30,690 nt of DNA from an uncultured Campylobacter sp. (GTDB lineage Bacteria; Campylobacterota; Campylobacteria; Campylobacterales; Campylobacteraceae), in contig NZ_CALBWL010000032.1 of assembly GCF_937973075.1 (NCBI RefSeq), forward strand, positions 1 through 30,690. The letters are read 5' to 3'. The position numbers and the translations under genes were made by a program. Below are positions 8,262 through 16,272 of the stretch, piece by piece. Position 1 is the first letter of the stretch, and each line of letters opens with the position of its first letter. The notes under the pieces are model-generated. The model searched no databases, had not been told where the DNA came from, and was given only the letters and a program-made list of their open reading frames with translations.

Positions 8262-9143
8262 ATGAAAATAGCGATATTCGGCGCCGGAAACATCGGCGCG
8301 GCGGTAGCAAACGATCTTATCGTAAGCGATTCTTTGAGCCAAAAGATAGATAGCATTGCGCTTGTGGATGCTGTAGAGCGGATCGCGCGCGGCAAGGCAC
8401 TCGATCTAGCCCATACGGCGGCGGTTTATGAGCGCGACCTGCGTATAAGCGGCAGTACGGAGCCCGGCGATATAGCGGAGGCAGGCATCGTCGTGATCAC
8501 GGCGGGGCACGCAAGAAAGGCGGGGCAGAGCAGGGAGGAGCTGTTTGGCTGCAACGCCGCCATAGTCGCGCAATGCGCGCGAGATGCCGCAAAATACGCG
8601 CCTGGCTCCATTATCGTCGTTGTTACCAATCCGCTTGATATGATGGTTTATGCGGCGCTGCAGGCTAGCGGGTTTGCAAAAGAGCGCGTCATCGGCATGG
8701 CGGGCGAGCTAGACGGCGCGCGGCTTAAATTTGAACTCGCGCGAGCGAGCGGCAAGGAAATTTCATCGATGAGAAGCGCGATCGTGGGCCCGCATAGCGA
8801 AGAGATGATCGCGCTTAAAAACGAGCTTGGATTTGAAATTTCGGATGAAATTTTCGAGCGCGCGGTGCAAAATACCAAACGCGCCGGCGCGCAGATCGGC
8901 GAGCTACTGGGCACGTCGGCGTATTTGGCGCCCGCTGCGGGCATCGTAAAGATCATAAAATACATTCTTTTTGATACCTGCGGCACGCTCGCCTGCTGCG
9001 TCGCGGATAGATCGGGAGTGCCTTTGGGGCGCTTCGTAAGCGTCGGCAAAATGGGCGCGATAGAGAGAAATTTCGCCTATTCGGGCGAGTTTTACGCGCA
9101 GCTTGAACGGATGCGAGAAAGCGTAGCGGGGCTGAAGTTTTAG
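8262..9143 (+). CDS. mdh: malate dehydrogenase (LDH/MDH family)
   Basis: A 293-aa NAD-dependent dehydrogenase that interconverts malate and oxaloacetate. The N-terminal Rossmann motif is GAGNIG (7-12) with acidic Asp36 for the NAD ribose. Substrate arginines sit in GHARKAGQSREEL (Arg85, Arg91) and GELDGAR (Arg154); TNPLDMM holds Asn123; the catalytic histidine is His178 in GPHSEEM, where most relatives have GGHGD. Wording resembles C. jejuni Mdh (FTAGFARKDGQSREEL). The ATG at 8262 is preferred over 8235 because GGGAGA lies five bases upstream and the Rossmann fold starts directly after it. In C. jejuni mdh is followed by sucCD and oorDABC; here only oorDABC follows, after a 393-bp spacer. The slightly short length and odd His context are worth noting. 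Confidence 0.88.
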   Translation: MKIAIFGAGNIGAAVANDLIVSDSLSQKIDSIALVDAVERIARGKALDLAHTAAVYERDLRISGSTEPGDIAEAGIVVITAGHARKAGQSREELFGCNAAIVAQCARDAAKYAPGSIIVVVTNPLDMMVYAALQASGFAKERVIGMAGELDGARLKFELARASGKEISSMRSAIVGPHSEEMIALKNELGFEISDEIFERAVQNTKRAGAQIGELLGTSAYLAPAAGIVKIIKYILFDTCGTLACCVADRSGVPLGRFVSVGKMGAIERNFAYSGEFYAQLERMRESVAGLKF

Positions 9144-9536
9144 CGGGCATAGGGCGAATTAGGCGCGATGCGGAATTTACAAAGCGAGAATTTTAAAGCG
9201 CAGAATTCTTGTTATAGAATTTGCAGCATCAAATTTCACTTTGGCAAGAAATTTAAGCTCGCGGAATTTTGTAGCGTAAAATTTCATTTGCTGCGGAATT
9301 TTAAAATTTGCGCAATTTTGCCCGCTGTGAAATTTCATAGATTAAAATTTTACTTTGGCGCAGAATTTTGCGTGACGTAAAATTTTTAAACGCTACAAAA
9401 TTTTAAAATTTAAACTCCGTAAAATTTAAAAACGAGAGGAATTTAATGCGATCAAAGCAGGCTTGCGCCGCAAAATTTCAAATTTTAAATCGCGAGGCGG
9501 GATTTAGTGCGGATTTTGATAAATTAAGGAGAAAAT
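9144..9536. repeat. AAATTT-rich spacer at the position of sucCD
   Basis: 393 bp without a credible gene. RAATTT words recur every 8-18 bp (steps such as 15, 15, 14, 14, 18, 15, 15, 17), separated by short GC-rich pieces such as GCGG. A 70-codon frame at 9168-9380 is composed almost wholly of these words and is not taken as a gene. The right end carries AAGGAG (9526-9531) for oorD. No transposon end is seen. Confidence 0.6.
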
Positions 9537-9848
9537 ATGAGCGACAATGAGAGCCAGCGCGCCGTCTGGACAGATGAGAGCCGCTGTAAGGCGTGCAACA
9601 TCTGCGTAAGCGTCTGTCCTAGCGGCGCGATCGCGATGAGACAGGACGAGGGCGCCGTGCAGGGCATGATGATCGACGTGGTGGATGAGGGCGCCTGTAT
9701 CGGCTGTAGGGAGTGCGAGTTGCACTGCCCTGATTTTGCGATTTTCGTTGCGCCCAAAGGCTTTAAATTCGCTCGTCTAAGCTCGCAGGCTAGAGAGATG
9801 GCAGAAAAGATCAAAAACAATAATTTTATGAAACCCAAGGACGCATAA
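9537..9848 (+). CDS. oorD: 2-oxoglutarate:ferredoxin oxidoreductase delta subunit (ferredoxin)
   Basis: A 103-aa protein with two [4Fe-4S] ferredoxin motifs: Cys17-Cys20-Cys23-Cys27 followed by Pro, and Cys54-Cys57-Cys60-Cys64 followed by Pro. It carries electrons for the OorDABC complex, which oxidatively decarboxylates 2-oxoglutarate to succinyl-CoA in place of the 2-oxoglutarate dehydrogenase complex. AAGGAG lies five bases before the ATG. Its stop overlaps the oorA start by one base (TAATG), so it is the first gene of a tightly coupled operon. Confidence 0.93.
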   Translation: MSDNESQRAVWTDESRCKACNICVSVCPSGAIAMRQDEGAVQGMMIDVVDEGACIGCRECELHCPDFAIFVAPKGFKFARLSSQAREMAEKIKNNNFMKPKDA

Positions 9849-10969
9849 TGAGAGAGGTAATTTCCACAGGCAATGCCTTAATTGCGCGTGCGGCGATTGA
9901 TTGCGGCTGTAATTTTTTTGGCGGCTATCCGATCACGCCGAGTAGCGAGATCGCGCACGAGATGAGCCGCTTGCTGCCTAAGGTCGGAGGCAAATTTATC
10001 CAGATGGAGGATGAAATTTCGGGTATTTCGGTAGCTTTGGGCGCGTCGATGAGCGGTGCAAAGGCGATGACGGCAAGCTCCGGTCCTGGAATTTCGCTAA
10101 AATCAGAGCAGATTGGGCTTGGCTTTATCGCTGAAATTCCGCTTTTAATCGTAAATGTTATGCGCGGAGGTCCTAGCACCGGGCTTCCTACGCGAGTGGC
10201 GCAGGGCGATATTTTGCAAGCTCGCAACCCCACTCACGGCGATTTTCAAAGCATCGCGCTGTGCCCTGGCTCGCTAAAGGAGGCTTACACGCAAACCGTG
10301 CGCGCCTTCAATCTAGCCGAGCGATTTATGACGCCGGTATTTTTGCTACTTGATGAGACGCTTGGGCATATGCAGGCAAAGGCGGTGCTGCCTGAAATTT
10401 CGGATCTAAAAATCGAGCGCAGGGCGGAATTTAAAGGTAGTCCGAAAGATTATGAGCCCTACGATGCTGCGCCCGATAAGCCTGCGGTGCTAAATCCCTT
10501 TTTTAGGGGATACCACTATCACATAACGGGGCTTCATCACGGCGCGAAGGGCTTTCCGACCGAAAACGAGCAGATCGTGGATCGCTCTATAAAAAGGCTT
10601 TTTAATAAAATTTCGGCGCATGAAGATGAGATCGTGCAATATGAGGAATTTATGCTAGATGACGCCAAAATCTGCATCATCGCCTACGGCAGCGTTAGCT
10701 CAGCAGCAAAAGACGCGATTTTAAAGCTACGTAGGCAAGGCGTGCGTGTGGGGCTTTTTCGTCCGATCACGCTGTGGCCAAGCCCAGCGCGCAAGCTAAG
10801 GGAGCTAGGGGAGAGATTTAATAAAATTTTAATCGCCGAGCTAAATTTAGGGCAGTATCTGCTAGAGGTGCAGCGCGCTTGCTTGAGAGATGATTTTAAG
10901 ACGCTTCTTAAGGCAAACGGCAGGCCGATCAGCCCTAGCGAGATTATCGAGAAAGTAAAGGAACTCTAA
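9848..10969 (+). CDS. oorA: 2-oxoglutarate:ferredoxin oxidoreductase alpha subunit
   Basis: A 373-aa protein of the 2-oxoacid:acceptor oxidoreductase alpha family. It begins VISTGNALIARAAIDCG and has GGYPITPSSEIAHEMS and QMEDEISGISVALGASMSG, followed by TASSGPGISLKSE and MRGGPSTGLPTRVAQGD, all typical of the pyrimidine-binding half of these thiamine-diphosphate enzymes. The C-terminal part (GVRVGLFRPITLWPSP) matches the transketolase C-terminal-like domain. It pairs with OorB to form the catalytic centre in the cytoplasm. It sits between oorD (1-nt overlap) and oorB (stop directly followed by ATG). Length is normal for Epsilonproteobacteria. Confidence 0.95.
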   Translation: MREVISTGNALIARAAIDCGCNFFGGYPITPSSEIAHEMSRLLPKVGGKFIQMEDEISGISVALGASMSGAKAMTASSGPGISLKSEQIGLGFIAEIPLLIVNVMRGGPSTGLPTRVAQGDILQARNPTHGDFQSIALCPGSLKEAYTQTVRAFNLAERFMTPVFLLLDETLGHMQAKAVLPEISDLKIERRAEFKGSPKDYEPYDAAPDKPAVLNPFFRGYHYHITGLHHGAKGFPTENEQIVDRSIKRLFNKISAHEDEIVQYEEFMLDDAKICIIAYGSVSSAAKDAILKLRRQGVRVGLFRPITLWPSPARKLRELGERFNKILIAELNLGQYLLEVQRACLRDDFKTLLKANGRPISPSEIIEKVKEL

Positions 10970-11815
10970 ATGGCGTTTGATTACGATAAATATCTAAGAA
11001 CAGACAAGATGCCTACACTTTGGTGCTGGGGCTGCGGCGACGGAGTGATCTTAAAAGCGATCATCCGCGCAATTGACCGCGTAGGCTGGAGCATGGACGA
11101 TGTGTGCGTGGTAAGTGGTATCGGTTGTAGCGGCAGGATGTCTAGTTACATAGACTGCAATACCGTCCATACGACGCACGGACGCGCGATAGCTTATGCT
11201 ACGGGTATCAAGCTCGCAAATCCAGGTAAGCACGTAATAGTAGTCACTGGCGATGGCGATGGGCTTGCGATAGGGGGCAATCACACGATTCATGGATGCC
11301 GCCGCAATATCGATCTAAATCATATTTTAGTAAATAATTTCATCTACGGGCTTACAAACTCGCAGACGAGCCCTACGACGCCGCGCGGGTTTTGGACGGT
11401 TACGGCGCAATACGGCAATGTCGATCCCAGCTTTGATGCGGCGAAACTTGCAATCGCTGCCGGAGCAACTTTTGTTGGACGCGAGAGCGTGACAAATCCC
11501 GAAAAAATCGAGCGACTTCTAGCCAAGGGCTTTGAGCACGAGGGTTATAGTTTTTTTGATATTTTTAGCAACTGCCACGTAAATTTGGGTCGTAAAAATA
11601 AAATGAGCGAGGCGGTGCAAATGCTAAAGTGGCTTGATTCGCGTACGATTTCCAAAGCAAAATTTGACGCTCTTAGCGAGGATGAGCGAGTGGGGCTATT
11701 TCCGCTTGGGGTTTTACATGAAGATAATGAGCACACCGAATACACAAAGGCGTATCAAAAGGTGATAGACGCGGCACAAAGCGGCGAAGCGATAAATTTT
11801 GAAGGACTAAGATGA
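10970..11815 (+). CDS. oorB: 2-oxoglutarate:ferredoxin oxidoreductase beta subunit
   Basis: A 281-aa thiamine-diphosphate-binding subunit. CWGCGDG (Cys19, Cys22) and GIGCSGR (Cys53) are cluster ligands of the KorB type, with a further candidate in SNCHVNLGR. The diphosphate/Mg site is GDGDGLAIGGNH (from residue 94), followed by NNFIYGLTNSQTSPTT. HTTHGRAIAYATGIKLANP is the usual linker. It catalyses decarboxylation of 2-oxoglutarate with OorA and passes electrons to OorD. It starts immediately after the oorA stop and ends overlapping oorC by four bases (ATGA). Confidence 0.95.
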   Translation: MAFDYDKYLRTDKMPTLWCWGCGDGVILKAIIRAIDRVGWSMDDVCVVSGIGCSGRMSSYIDCNTVHTTHGRAIAYATGIKLANPGKHVIVVTGDGDGLAIGGNHTIHGCRRNIDLNHILVNNFIYGLTNSQTSPTTPRGFWTVTAQYGNVDPSFDAAKLAIAAGATFVGRESVTNPEKIERLLAKGFEHEGYSFFDIFSNCHVNLGRKNKMSEAVQMLKWLDSRTISKAKFDALSEDERVGLFPLGVLHEDNEHTEYTKAYQKVIDAAQSGEAINFEGLR

Positions 11816-12357
11816 ATCAGTTAAGATTTGTGGGAGTGGGCGGTCAAGGCGTAATCTTAGCGGGTGAAATTCTAGCTGCGGCAAAGATCGCGCACGGCGG
11901 CTATGGAATCAAGGCATCTACGTATACCTCTCAGGTACGTGGCGGACCTACGAAAGTGGATATTATCTTAAGCGATGAAGAAATTCTATATCCTTACGCG
12001 AGCGAGGGCGAGATCGATTTCATGCTTGCAACGGCGCAGAGTAGCTACGATGCTTTCAAAAACGGCGTGAAAAAAGGCGGCGTGATCGTAATCGAGCCGA
12101 ATTTAGTAGTGCCGAGCGATGAGGATAGGATAAACTTTAAAATTTATGAAATTCCAATCATTACTATCGCAAAATATGAAGTTGGAAATGTCATCACTCA
12201 AAGCGTCGTGGCTCTAGCAATCGCAGTAGAGCTTAGCCGCTGTATGGACGCAGGGCTCGTAAAAGCTCAAATGCTCCGCTCTGTGCCCGAAAAGACCCGC
12301 ACGCTAAATGAAAAGGCATATGATTTGGGGATGAAATACGCGAGAGAGTTTGGGTAA
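11812..12357 (+). CDS. oorC: 2-oxoglutarate:ferredoxin oxidoreductase gamma subunit
   Basis: A 181-aa protein of the pyruvate/ketoisovalerate oxidoreductase gamma family. Its N-terminus has the typical GVGGQGVILAGEILA glycine motif, then YTSQVRGGPTKVDIILS and MLATAQSSYD. It completes the four-subunit Oor complex, and in other families this domain binds the coenzyme A side of the reaction. It starts inside the oorB stop codon (ATGA) and is the last gene of the operon. No clear terminator follows; the next gene is on the opposite strand. Confidence 0.94.
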   Translation: MNQLRFVGVGGQGVILAGEILAAAKIAHGGYGIKASTYTSQVRGGPTKVDIILSDEEILYPYASEGEIDFMLATAQSSYDAFKNGVKKGGVIVIEPNLVVPSDEDRINFKIYEIPIITIAKYEVGNVITQSVVALAIAVELSRCMDAGLVKAQMLRSVPEKTRTLNEKAYDLGMKYAREFG

Positions 12358-12558
12358 ATTTAAAGACTCGGATAGAATTTGGGATTAAATTTAGATAGGG
12401 TATCTGATATGTCTTAATCTTGCGATAAATTCCGTTTGGCGTTATCTTTATTTCTTCCTACAATATCCTCCTTCGGTATCTTAAGAATTTGTGTTTATGG
12501 ATTTTGGCGGTTTTCTTCACAACTACTTTAAAACTATGCGATTGAATTTTTATCGCCC

Positions 12559-13287
12559 TTACTCTATCTTGCAATTTACATAATAATTATTGACTATTTG
12601 TCCAAATGTCTTTATATAGCCCTCGTAATTGTTATTATCTAAAATATATCTTATATAGTTGTATACCTCTTCCTTAAAATTATTAACCCCATAACTGCCG
12701 TAGTGTAGAACCTTATTATGGTATTCTTCGTAGTTATCGTAAGAGCCGTAAAATGAAATTTCTCTATATTCTATACAACTTCTCTTATTGACAAAGCTGT
12801 CCTTTGCGTAGATATCCACAAGGTCCTCGTCAGCGCTTAGAACCGCGAAAGCTTGTCTAATGGGTATATCCACATATTCTTCTGTTGGTTTACCATCCTC
12901 CCATTTGCCCCCTTTAACGATGTCGTTCGTAGCCTCTTTTATGGTGTAATATTTCTTTAAAGCTTCGAAAGGCTCTAGCCTCTCAACCGAAACGTTTTCT
13001 ATCAGTCCACCGCCCTCAAAATACTGATGTTTCGATATAATCGCAGTTTTATTTACGTCATTTTCGACCACTAATTTTAAGGTTCGCATTATCTCATCCG
13101 TAGTTGGGTTTTCTTCTATGATATAAAATTTAGGAGGTAATCCGCCTCTATCATCGCGCTGAACTCTATCAAGAAAGGTAGTGTCTAAGTATTTTTTTAA
13201 AATTGCATCGTCGCTAAAAGGAAATTTCATAACAAAAACGATTGAAAGCAGAGCTAACAGCGATAAAACGTACTTACGCTTTTTCAA
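12559..13287 (-). CDS. AT-rich orphan exported or membrane-anchored protein
   Basis: I do not recognise this 242-aa protein. It begins with a Lys/Arg-rich start and a hydrophobic stretch (residues 6-20, VLSLLALLSIVFVM) that would be a signal anchor. The rest is acidic and rich in Tyr, Asn, Asp and Glu, for example EISFYGSYDNYEEYHNK near residue 195 and YIRYILDNNNYEGYIK near the end. The TTG at 13287 is the likely start, with AAGGGG upstream; the first internal ATG (residue 21) would remove the anchor. Base composition is visibly more AT-rich than its neighbours, suggesting a different origin. The 200 bp between its stop and oorC hold nothing clear beyond short frame fragments. Confidence 0.6.
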   Translation of the reverse strand: MKKRKYVLSLLALLSIVFVMKFPFSDDAILKKYLDTTFLDRVQRDDRGGLPPKFYIIEENPTTDEIMRTLKLVVENDVNKTAIISKHQYFEGGGLIENVSVERLEPFEALKKYYTIKEATNDIVKGGKWEDGKPTEEYVDIPIRQAFAVLSADEDLVDIYAKDSFVNKRSCIEYREISFYGSYDNYEEYHNKVLHYGSYGVNNFKEEVYNYIRYILDNNNYEGYIKTFGQIVNNYYVNCKIE

Positions 13288-13315
13288 ATTTATCCCCTTA
13301 AAATTTTAAAATTTC

Positions 13316-13346
13316 AAGGGCGCAAATTTACAAAGCTAGCGCCCTT
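13316..13346 (-). terminator. hairpin between the lipoprotein and the orphan gene
   Basis: AAGGGCGC (13316-13323) and GCGCCCTT (13339-13346) form a perfect 8-bp stem with a 15-nt loop. It lies downstream of the minus-strand lipoprotein gene and upstream of the orphan gene's start. An AT-rich stretch with a T4 run follows on the minus strand, so it is a plausible terminator. Confidence 0.45.
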
Positions 13347-13404
13347 TAAAATTTCATAGATTGCTTTAAATTTCGTGAATTCGCCACTCTTAAATTTTAA
13401 ACGT

Positions 13405-13430
13405 CGCGGTGGAATTTTAAAATTTCACCG
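13405..13430. repeat. 26-bp near-perfect palindrome
   Basis: The two 13-base halves (13405-13417 and 13418-13430) match in inverse at 12 positions; the centre is TTTTAAAA and the ends are GCGGTG/CACCGC. It lies 22 bp past the lipoprotein stop. It may be part of a terminator or one of the AAATTT-type spacer units that happens to be symmetrical. Confidence 0.5.
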
Positions 13431-13452
13431 CAAGCTTTGAGCGGCTTTAAAT

Positions 13453-13950
13453 TTAACATCCCGAGTTCGGCTGCACCCGCGTTTCGCTGCCCGTGTGGAT
13501 CAGCAGGGCTTTGCCGCGCTTAAATCTACACGGCGGATCGGCTTGCACGGATGAGTACTCCTTGCCGTTTAGTTTGTAGATGATGTTGGAGCCCTGTACC
13601 GTCTTTTGGGAGTTTTGGATCGCATCTCCGGCGAGCGCGCCCACTGCTGCGCCGCCTATGAGCCCCACGGTTTCGGCTAGACGCCTACTGCTGCTATGTT
13701 TGCCGAGCTTATGGCCGATGATAGCGCCCGTAGTGCCGCCCGCGACGCCGCCTAAAATTTTACCCGTATTGCTCTCGGAGCGCTCTACGTTGATTTTGGC
13801 GGGCAGGACATCCACGATCTCGATCCGATCGCTCTGTCTCATGCGGTTCGTTTCGCTCGCGTCATAGACATCTCCGCCGTACCGATCCTGCGGGGTCGCG
13901 CAGCCGCAAAGCGCGATCGCGGCGATCAAACATAATGTAAAATTTCGCAT
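13453..13950 (-). CDS. glycine-zipper lipoprotein (SlyB / 17-kDa antigen type)
   Basis: A 165-aa outer-membrane-type lipoprotein. A short signal ends at LCGC with the lipidated Cys17. The middle has two glycine-zipper segments, GGVAGGTTGAIIGHKLG and GLIGGAAVGALAGDA, which are the hallmark of the SlyB/Rickettsia 17-kDa family and probably insert in or lie against the outer membrane. A small C-terminal domain contains KRGKALLIHTGSETRVQP. The ATG at 13950 is preferred over the upstream start at 13980: AGGAGAGG precedes it and the signal peptide then begins properly. The family's role is poorly defined (envelope integrity in E. coli SlyB). Confidence 0.82.
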   Translation of the reverse strand: MRNFTLCLIAAIALCGCATPQDRYGGDVYDASETNRMRQSDRIEIVDVLPAKINVERSESNTGKILGGVAGGTTGAIIGHKLGKHSSSRRLAETVGLIGGAAVGALAGDAIQNSQKTVQGSNIIYKLNGKEYSSVQADPPCRFKRGKALLIHTGSETRVQPNSGC

Positions 13951-14130
13951 ATCCTCTCCTTGTAATGAGCTTGGCGGCATTATACTATGGATTTTTATAC
14001 GAGCGGTTAAGTAGCAGCTTTAAAATTTTGCTGGCTCGCTGCCGCTTAAAAATTAGCCGGATACGAGGCATCGTGCCGTATCTGGGTGCCTTATAAAATT
14101 TTTATTTCACTCAAAATTTATCTTATTTTG

Positions 14131-14145
14131 TTAGAATCATTCTTA
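14131..14145 (+). promoter_or_regulatory. Fur/PerR-like palindrome overlapping the flavodoxin promoter
   Basis: TTAGAATCATTCTTA is a 7-1-7 inverted repeat with a perfect AGAAT-C-ATTCT core. It resembles the Fur/PerR-class operators of Campylobacter (TTATAATNATTATAA). TAGAAT at 14132-14137 inside it could be the -10 box, so a bound repressor would block RNA polymerase. It ends 16 bp before the flavodoxin ATG. Confidence 0.5.
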
Positions 14146-14161
14146 TTTTTAAGGAGAGAAA

Positions 14162-14644
14162 ATGAAAAAACTATTAGTTTACGCCACCAAAGGTGGCGAC
14201 ACGAAGGTCGTGAGCGAATACATCGCTTCAAAGCTCGGCTTTGAGATCAAGGAGGCCAAAGAGCTAAATAAGGAGGATTTGGCGGGCGCTAGCGCGTTTA
14301 TTTTTGCGGCTTCGACGCACGGCGACGGACAGATCCAGGCTAAATTTGACGACAAATTGGAGCTTTTGAATAAAACTGATTTTGACGGACGCAAGGTCGC
14401 GCTCATAGGCGTCGGTAACATCGAGCGCCACGGCAGCGATTTTTGCAGCGGTATGAGTGCGTTTTTGCCAGTGCTTAAAAAGGCCGATCTCATCGGCGCT
14501 TGGGGCGCAGAGGGATATAAATTTAAACATTCGCGCGCCTTCATAAACGGCAAATTCGTGGGTCTTACGATCGATTTTAAGGGCGACGAGCACTGGCAGG
14601 CGAGGGCTGATAAATGGATCGCCGCAGTTGGAGGCGAGTTTTAA
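14162..14644 (+). CDS. flavodoxin-like protein
   Basis: A 160-aa flavodoxin-fold protein, probably an FMN-binding electron carrier in the cytoplasm. The start LLVYATKGGDTKVVSEYIASKL sits where the phosphate-binding loop (usually S/T-x-T-G-N-T) is found, but reads ATKGGDTK. Further segments FIFAASTHGDGQIQAKFDDKL and VALIGVGNIERHGSDFCSG match the second and third FMN-contact regions. It differs from the essential FldA family, whose start is GSTTGNT-like. AAGGAGAG lies just before the ATG, and the upstream palindrome suggests iron or peroxide control, which fits a flavodoxin replacing ferredoxin. A strong hairpin follows. It could be a specialised flavodoxin with altered FMN binding. Confidence 0.8.
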   Translation: MKKLLVYATKGGDTKVVSEYIASKLGFEIKEAKELNKEDLAGASAFIFAASTHGDGQIQAKFDDKLELLNKTDFDGRKVALIGVGNIERHGSDFCSGMSAFLPVLKKADLIGAWGAEGYKFKHSRAFINGKFVGLTIDFKGDEHWQARADKWIAAVGGEF

Positions 14645-14667
14645 ATATTTCAGCTTTTGCGCGACCG

Positions 14668-14702
14668 AGCGAGCTTTGGGCCCATAAAGCCCAATGCTCG
14701 CT
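14668..14702 (+). terminator. hairpin after the flavodoxin gene
   Basis: AGCGAGCTTTGGGC (14668-14681) pairs with GCCCAATGCTCGCT (14689-14702) at 13 of 14 positions around a 7-nt loop. It begins 23 bp after the stop. No long U-run follows, but the stem is the strongest in this stretch. Confidence 0.55.
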
Positions 14703-15265
14703 AAATTTCCCCATTAAATTTCGCGCTCCGCTTCCGAGCGAAGCCCTCTTAAATTTTACTCGCCACAGCGTTAGAATTTCCGCCGCATTCAAGCACCGCC
14801 TGCTCATGTCGCGTAAAATTTATCGCTAGCGGGAGCCGTAAATTCCAACTCGCCGCGCAGATAGCTATAGGTGCCGCGATAAAATTTAGTTCGCGGCAAC
14901 TTGCGCGCTATTCGTGCAATAAACGATAAATTCCGCCCGTGATACTTGCAATACTGCCGGTGCGATAAAATTTCGCTCTCGCGACAAAATTCTGCCCGCA
15001 GTACTAGCGCGGCACCCGCACGTCAAAATTTCAAGCTCCGCTTGAAAGCGGAGCCTCCGCATTAAAATTTTAAAATTTTTAGTTCAAAAAATCGCTGCGT
15101 TTTACAAGTCGTGCCGCTTAAAATCGCGCGGATAGGATGAAATTTTATCCTCCCAAGCCTCAATTCTACTCGTGCGGCGGTCAATTTAATACGGCAAATT
15201 AATTTAATGCGATCGATTTATAAAATCACCGCCCGAGCCTCAAATATCAGCGCCGCATTAGAAAA

Positions 15266-15281
15266 GTTATTTTATAATAAC
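15266..15281 (+). promoter_or_regulatory. -10 box inside an inverted repeat, upstream of the HlyD-like gene
   Basis: TATAAT lies at 15273-15278, 28 bp before the adaptor start. It sits inside GTTATT-TTAT-AATAAC (15266-15281), a perfect 6-bp inverted repeat that could be an operator. No regulator gene of the TetR type is found beside the operon. Confidence 0.45.
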
Positions 15282-15306
15282 CGCATATCAAAATTTAAGG
15301 CGATCT

Positions 15307-16272
15307 ATGAAAAGGCTTCTAATTTTCGTCGTTTTTGCGCTGGCCGCCCTCGCCGCGGCGATCTACTTCAATCTCGATAGGCGCGAAGAGGTTGCGCACA
15401 AGGCCTACGGCATCATCGACATCAGGCAGAGTTCGCTTAGCTTCGAGCGCAGCGGCCGCATAAGCGCGCTTTATCGCGACGAGGGCGATTTCGTGCAGGC
15501 TGGCGACGTCTTGGCGGCTCTGGATACGGGGGATCTGAGCTATCAAAGGCGTATTCAGATCGCGAGGTGCGACGGGCTTAAATTTAGCTTGCAAAAGCTG
15601 CAAAGCGGCTTTCGTAGCGAGGAGATCGAGATGGCGGCGGCGAACGTAAGCGCGCTGCAAAACGCCCTACAGCTCGCTACTTTGACGAACGAGCGCCTCA
15701 AGAGCCTAGGCAAAACAAACTCCGCGTCCAAGCAGCAGATCGACGAGGCGTTTTACTCGATGAAGCGCACGCAAGCCCAGCTGCAAAGCGCGCAGGCTAA
15801 TCTACGCCAGCTTCAAAGCGGCTACCGCGGTGAGGATGTAGACGCCGCTCGCGCAAATTTGACAAGCTGCGAGGAAAATTTGAAATATCTGAACTACCAA
15901 ATCGAGACGCAAAGCGTGCTAAAAGCGCCATTTAGCGGGCAGATCAGAGCGCGCCTTAAGGAGCTCGGCGACATCAGCATGCCAAGCGTGGGCGTTTTTG
16001 AGCTCAGCGAAGTAAAAAACAAGCGCGCGAAATTTTATTTGAGCGAAAATCAGCTTCGCTTCCTGCGTGCCGGGCAGAGCGTGCGGATCATCGCGGCGGA
16101 CGGCTCTAGCGCGAGTGCAAAGGTCGCCTACGTGAGCCAAACCGCGATGTACACGCCCCGCACGGTGCAGACCGAGGAGCTACGCGCCGATCTCGTGTGG
16201 GAGGCGCGCGCCGATTTCAGCGACGCGGACGGCAACTTTCGTTTAGGTCAGCCGATCAGCGTGGAATTTTAA
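15307..16272 (+). CDS. HlyD/YbhG-like periplasmic adaptor of an ABC exporter
   Basis: A 321-aa membrane-fusion protein. An N-terminal anchor (residues 3-21) is followed by a biotinyl-lipoyl half (SFERSGRISALYRDEGDFVQAGDVLAAL), an alpha-helical hairpin rich in Gln/Ala (about 80-205, two long helices with repeated LQSG(F/Y)R segments), the second lipoyl half (VLKAPFSGQIRARLKELGD) and a beta-barrel part. Such adaptors connect an inner-membrane ABC exporter to an outer-membrane channel. The gene order adaptor, double ATPase, permease, permease matches E. coli ybhG-F-S-R, linked there to drug tolerance; the substrate here is unknown. AAGG lies six bases before the ATG. An unusually long 1.1-kb spacer separates it from the ATPase gene. 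Confidence 0.88.
   Translation: MKRLLIFVVFALAALAAAIYFNLDRREEVAHKAYGIIDIRQSSLSFERSGRISALYRDEGDFVQAGDVLAALDTGDLSYQRRIQIARCDGLKFSLQKLQSGFRSEEIEMAAANVSALQNALQLATLTNERLKSLGKTNSASKQQIDEAFYSMKRTQAQLQSAQANLRQLQSGYRGEDVDAARANLTSCEENLKYLNYQIETQSVLKAPFSGQIRARLKELGDISMPSVGVFELSEVKNKRAKFYLSENQLRFLRAGQSVRIIAADGSSASAKVAYVSQTAMYTPRTVQTEELRADLVWEARADFSDADGNFRLGQPISVEF

Larger units (their letters stand above)
14645..15306. repeat. 662-bp AAATTT-rich spacer
   Basis: No credible gene was found. It starts with a strong hairpin and continues with AAATTT-type words set in GC-rich pieces. A perfect 9-bp inverted repeat, GCTCCGCTT (15035-15043) / AAGCGGAGC (15046-15054), lies in the middle. The last 45 bp hold the promoter of the adaptor gene. 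Confidence 0.55.

Noticed and set aside
8648..9049. 133-codon minus-strand frame inside mdh
   Set aside because: Antisense shadow; the plus-strand frame has all dehydrogenase motifs.
9168..9380. 70-codon plus-strand frame after mdh
   Set aside because: It consists almost entirely of AAATTT-type words (KF, NF, EF), has irregular word spacing not divisible by three, and no ribosome binding site.
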